Shown here one piece after another: positions 14,330 through 15,168 of a stretch of 15,168 bases of DNA. Made by a program: the position numbers and the translations under genes. Below the pieces are notes generated by a model that worked only from the letters and a program-made list of their open reading frames with translations, did no database searches and was not told where the DNA came from. Position 1 is the first letter of the stretch. Every line of letters begins with the position of its first letter. The DNA is from an uncultured Acetatifactor sp. (lineage in GTDB: Bacteria > Bacillota > Clostridia > Lachnospirales > Lachnospiraceae). The stretch spans positions 1-15,168 of the forward strand of contig CAJTKW010000088.1 in the NCBI GenBank assembly GCA_910577035.1, written 5' to 3'.

Positions 14330-15064
14330 CTACGAAATACCGGGTTCGATCAGCACCACGCTGATATTGTCCCTGCCGCCGTTCTCATTGGCCCTGCGCA
14401 CAAGCTCTTCTGCCTTCTCCACAATGTCCCTGGCTCCGTCCAGCACCATACGGATTTCTTCGTCATTCAACATATTTGTCAGCCCGTCCGTACACATGAG
14501 AATCATATCTCCCTCCTTCAGCTCTACGCTGAAGAAGTCCGTCTTTACCGTTTCTTCTGCCCCCACCGCCCGGGTGATAATATTTTTATCCGGGTGGTTT
14601 CTGGCTTCTTCCCGTCCCATGCCGCCGTTTCTGACCATATCCTCCACCCAGGAGTGATCTCTGGTGATCTGCCGGATCTCACGGCTTCCCACCACATACA
14701 GCCTGCTGTCCCCCACATTTGCCACGGACAGCCTCCTGCCTTCACAGCTTGCCGCCACTACCGTGGTTCCCATTCCTTCCAGCTCCGGCGACTTCTCCGC
14801 ACTTCCCTTCACCATGGCATTTGCTTTCTCGACAGCCATTCTCAGTACGGCCTCCGGATCCTTCCCGGCAAACCCCCTGATCTCGTCCACCATGGTTGTA
14901 ACTGCCAGTTTCGAGGCATAGTCCCCCGCCTTATGGCCCCCCATGCCGTCTGCCACGATAAACAAATTGGGCAGCTGGCCCACGGGGGTCTCGGAGGTAT
15001 ATACATAATCCTGATTCAGTTTTCTTCTCCTGCCGATATTGGTTACGGAAAATGTCTTTATCAC
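14330..15064 (-). CDS. prpC: PP2C-family Ser/Thr protein phosphatase
   Basis: This Mn/Mg-dependent phosphatase reverses the action of the kinase encoded next to it. It has 244 residues, typical of bacterial PrpC/Stp. The metal and phosphate residues lie in KLNQD (15-19), VADGMGGHKAGD (37-48), VGDSRLY (117-123), TDG (192-194) and GGRDN (229-233); DHSWV (136-140) and NIITRAVG (161-168) also fit. The start is GTG at 15064, the first codon before MIKTFSVTN, with GGAGG 8 nt upstream. It is the first gene of the probable prpC-prkC-rsgA-cyclase operon. Confidence 0.95.
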   Translation of the reverse strand: MIKTFSVTNIGRRRKLNQDYVYTSETPVGQLPNLFIVADGMGGHKAGDYASKLAVTTMVDEIRGFAGKDPEAVLRMAVEKANAMVKGSAEKSPELEGMGTTVVAASCEGRRLSVANVGDSRLYVVGSREIRQITRDHSWVEDMVRNGGMGREEARNHPDKNIITRAVGAEETVKTDFFSVELKEGDMILMCTDGLTNMLNDEEIRMVLDGARDIVEKAEELVRRANENGGRDNISVVLIEPGIS

Positions 15065-15118
15065 GCTTTAGTTTCCTCCAAAGCCGTTTCTCTTAATAAC
15101 GAATTACGAACTTCTAAC

Positions 15119-15147
15119 ATTCTATCACAATGGTAAAAAAAGGACAA
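15119..15147 (-). promoter_or_regulatory. Sigma-A promoter of the prpC operon
   Basis: The minus strand shows -35 TTGTCC (15142-15147), a 17-bp spacer and extended -10 TGATAGAAT (hexamer 15119-15124). The predicted start is near 15112, giving a leader of about 48 nt. This separates prpC from whatever lies upstream; rlmN is common there in relatives but is not in the window. Confidence 0.7.
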
Positions 15148-15168
15148 GATAAAATCAGCCGCCCAGCA

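Noticed and set aside
17..15149. A 13-bp identity AAAAAGGACAAGA at 17-29 and 15137-15149, near both ends of the window.
   Set aside because: About one or two 13-mer repeats are expected by chance in 15 kb. One copy belongs to a terminator stem and the other to the prpC -35 region, so it is not taken as a flanking repeat.

Overview
The window looks like the chromosome of a low-to-mid-GC Firmicute, most likely a Clostridia/Lachnospiraceae relative. This rests on strong AGGAGG-type ribosome binding sites, sigma-A-like promoters, the prpC-prkC-rsgA gene order, a FeoA-FeoB fusion, RecD2, and Tn916-type xis/int remnants. No rRNA, tRNA or CRISPR array was seen.

Left region (1 to about 2985) is AT-richer and holds a graveyard of mobile-element genes, all on the minus strand. 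It contains a tyrosine integrase pseudogene (370-1276) with a lost core-binding domain and three in-frame stops. Next to it are a short excisionase remnant (1383-1568), an intact GNAT acetyltransferase with an unusual C-terminal domain (1602-2408), an unidentified decayed ORF (2468-2730), and a fragment of a second, different integrase (2787-2901). Candidate integrase arm-type repeats (99-118) and a 17-bp direct repeat (246-262 and 2714-2730) are further traces. A strong minus-strand terminator (10-53) closes the region.

Middle region (2986 to about 9547) is ordinary chromosome. It carries RecD2 helicase (minus), a stand-alone CheY-like receiver (minus, with a clear terminator behind it), and a FeoA-FeoB ferrous iron transporter (minus). 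Divergent from feoB is an XRE-methyltransferase fusion (plus). The feoB/XRE intergenic stretch has a good promoter in each direction and an iron-box-like dyad over the feoB -10.

Right region (9510-15168) is a minus-strand run of four genes read as one probable operon: prpC (PP2C phosphatase), prkC (PASTA Ser/Thr kinase), rsgA (ribosome-assembly GTPase) and a membrane diguanylate cyclase. A strong extended -10 promoter lies upstream of prpC at 15119-15147. The kinase and phosphatase form a reversible phosphorylation pair sensing the cell wall. RsgA is a usual partner in this cluster. The cyclase sits where rpe/thiN are often found, which would tie c-di-GMP synthesis to the same transcript. The last gene overlaps the XRE-methyltransferase gene tail to tail by 38 bp.

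I found no clearly new defence or metabolic system. The most unusual items are the layered integrase remnants, the GGDEF gene in the prkC operon, and the two fused genes (XRE-methyltransferase; GNAT plus C-terminal domain).
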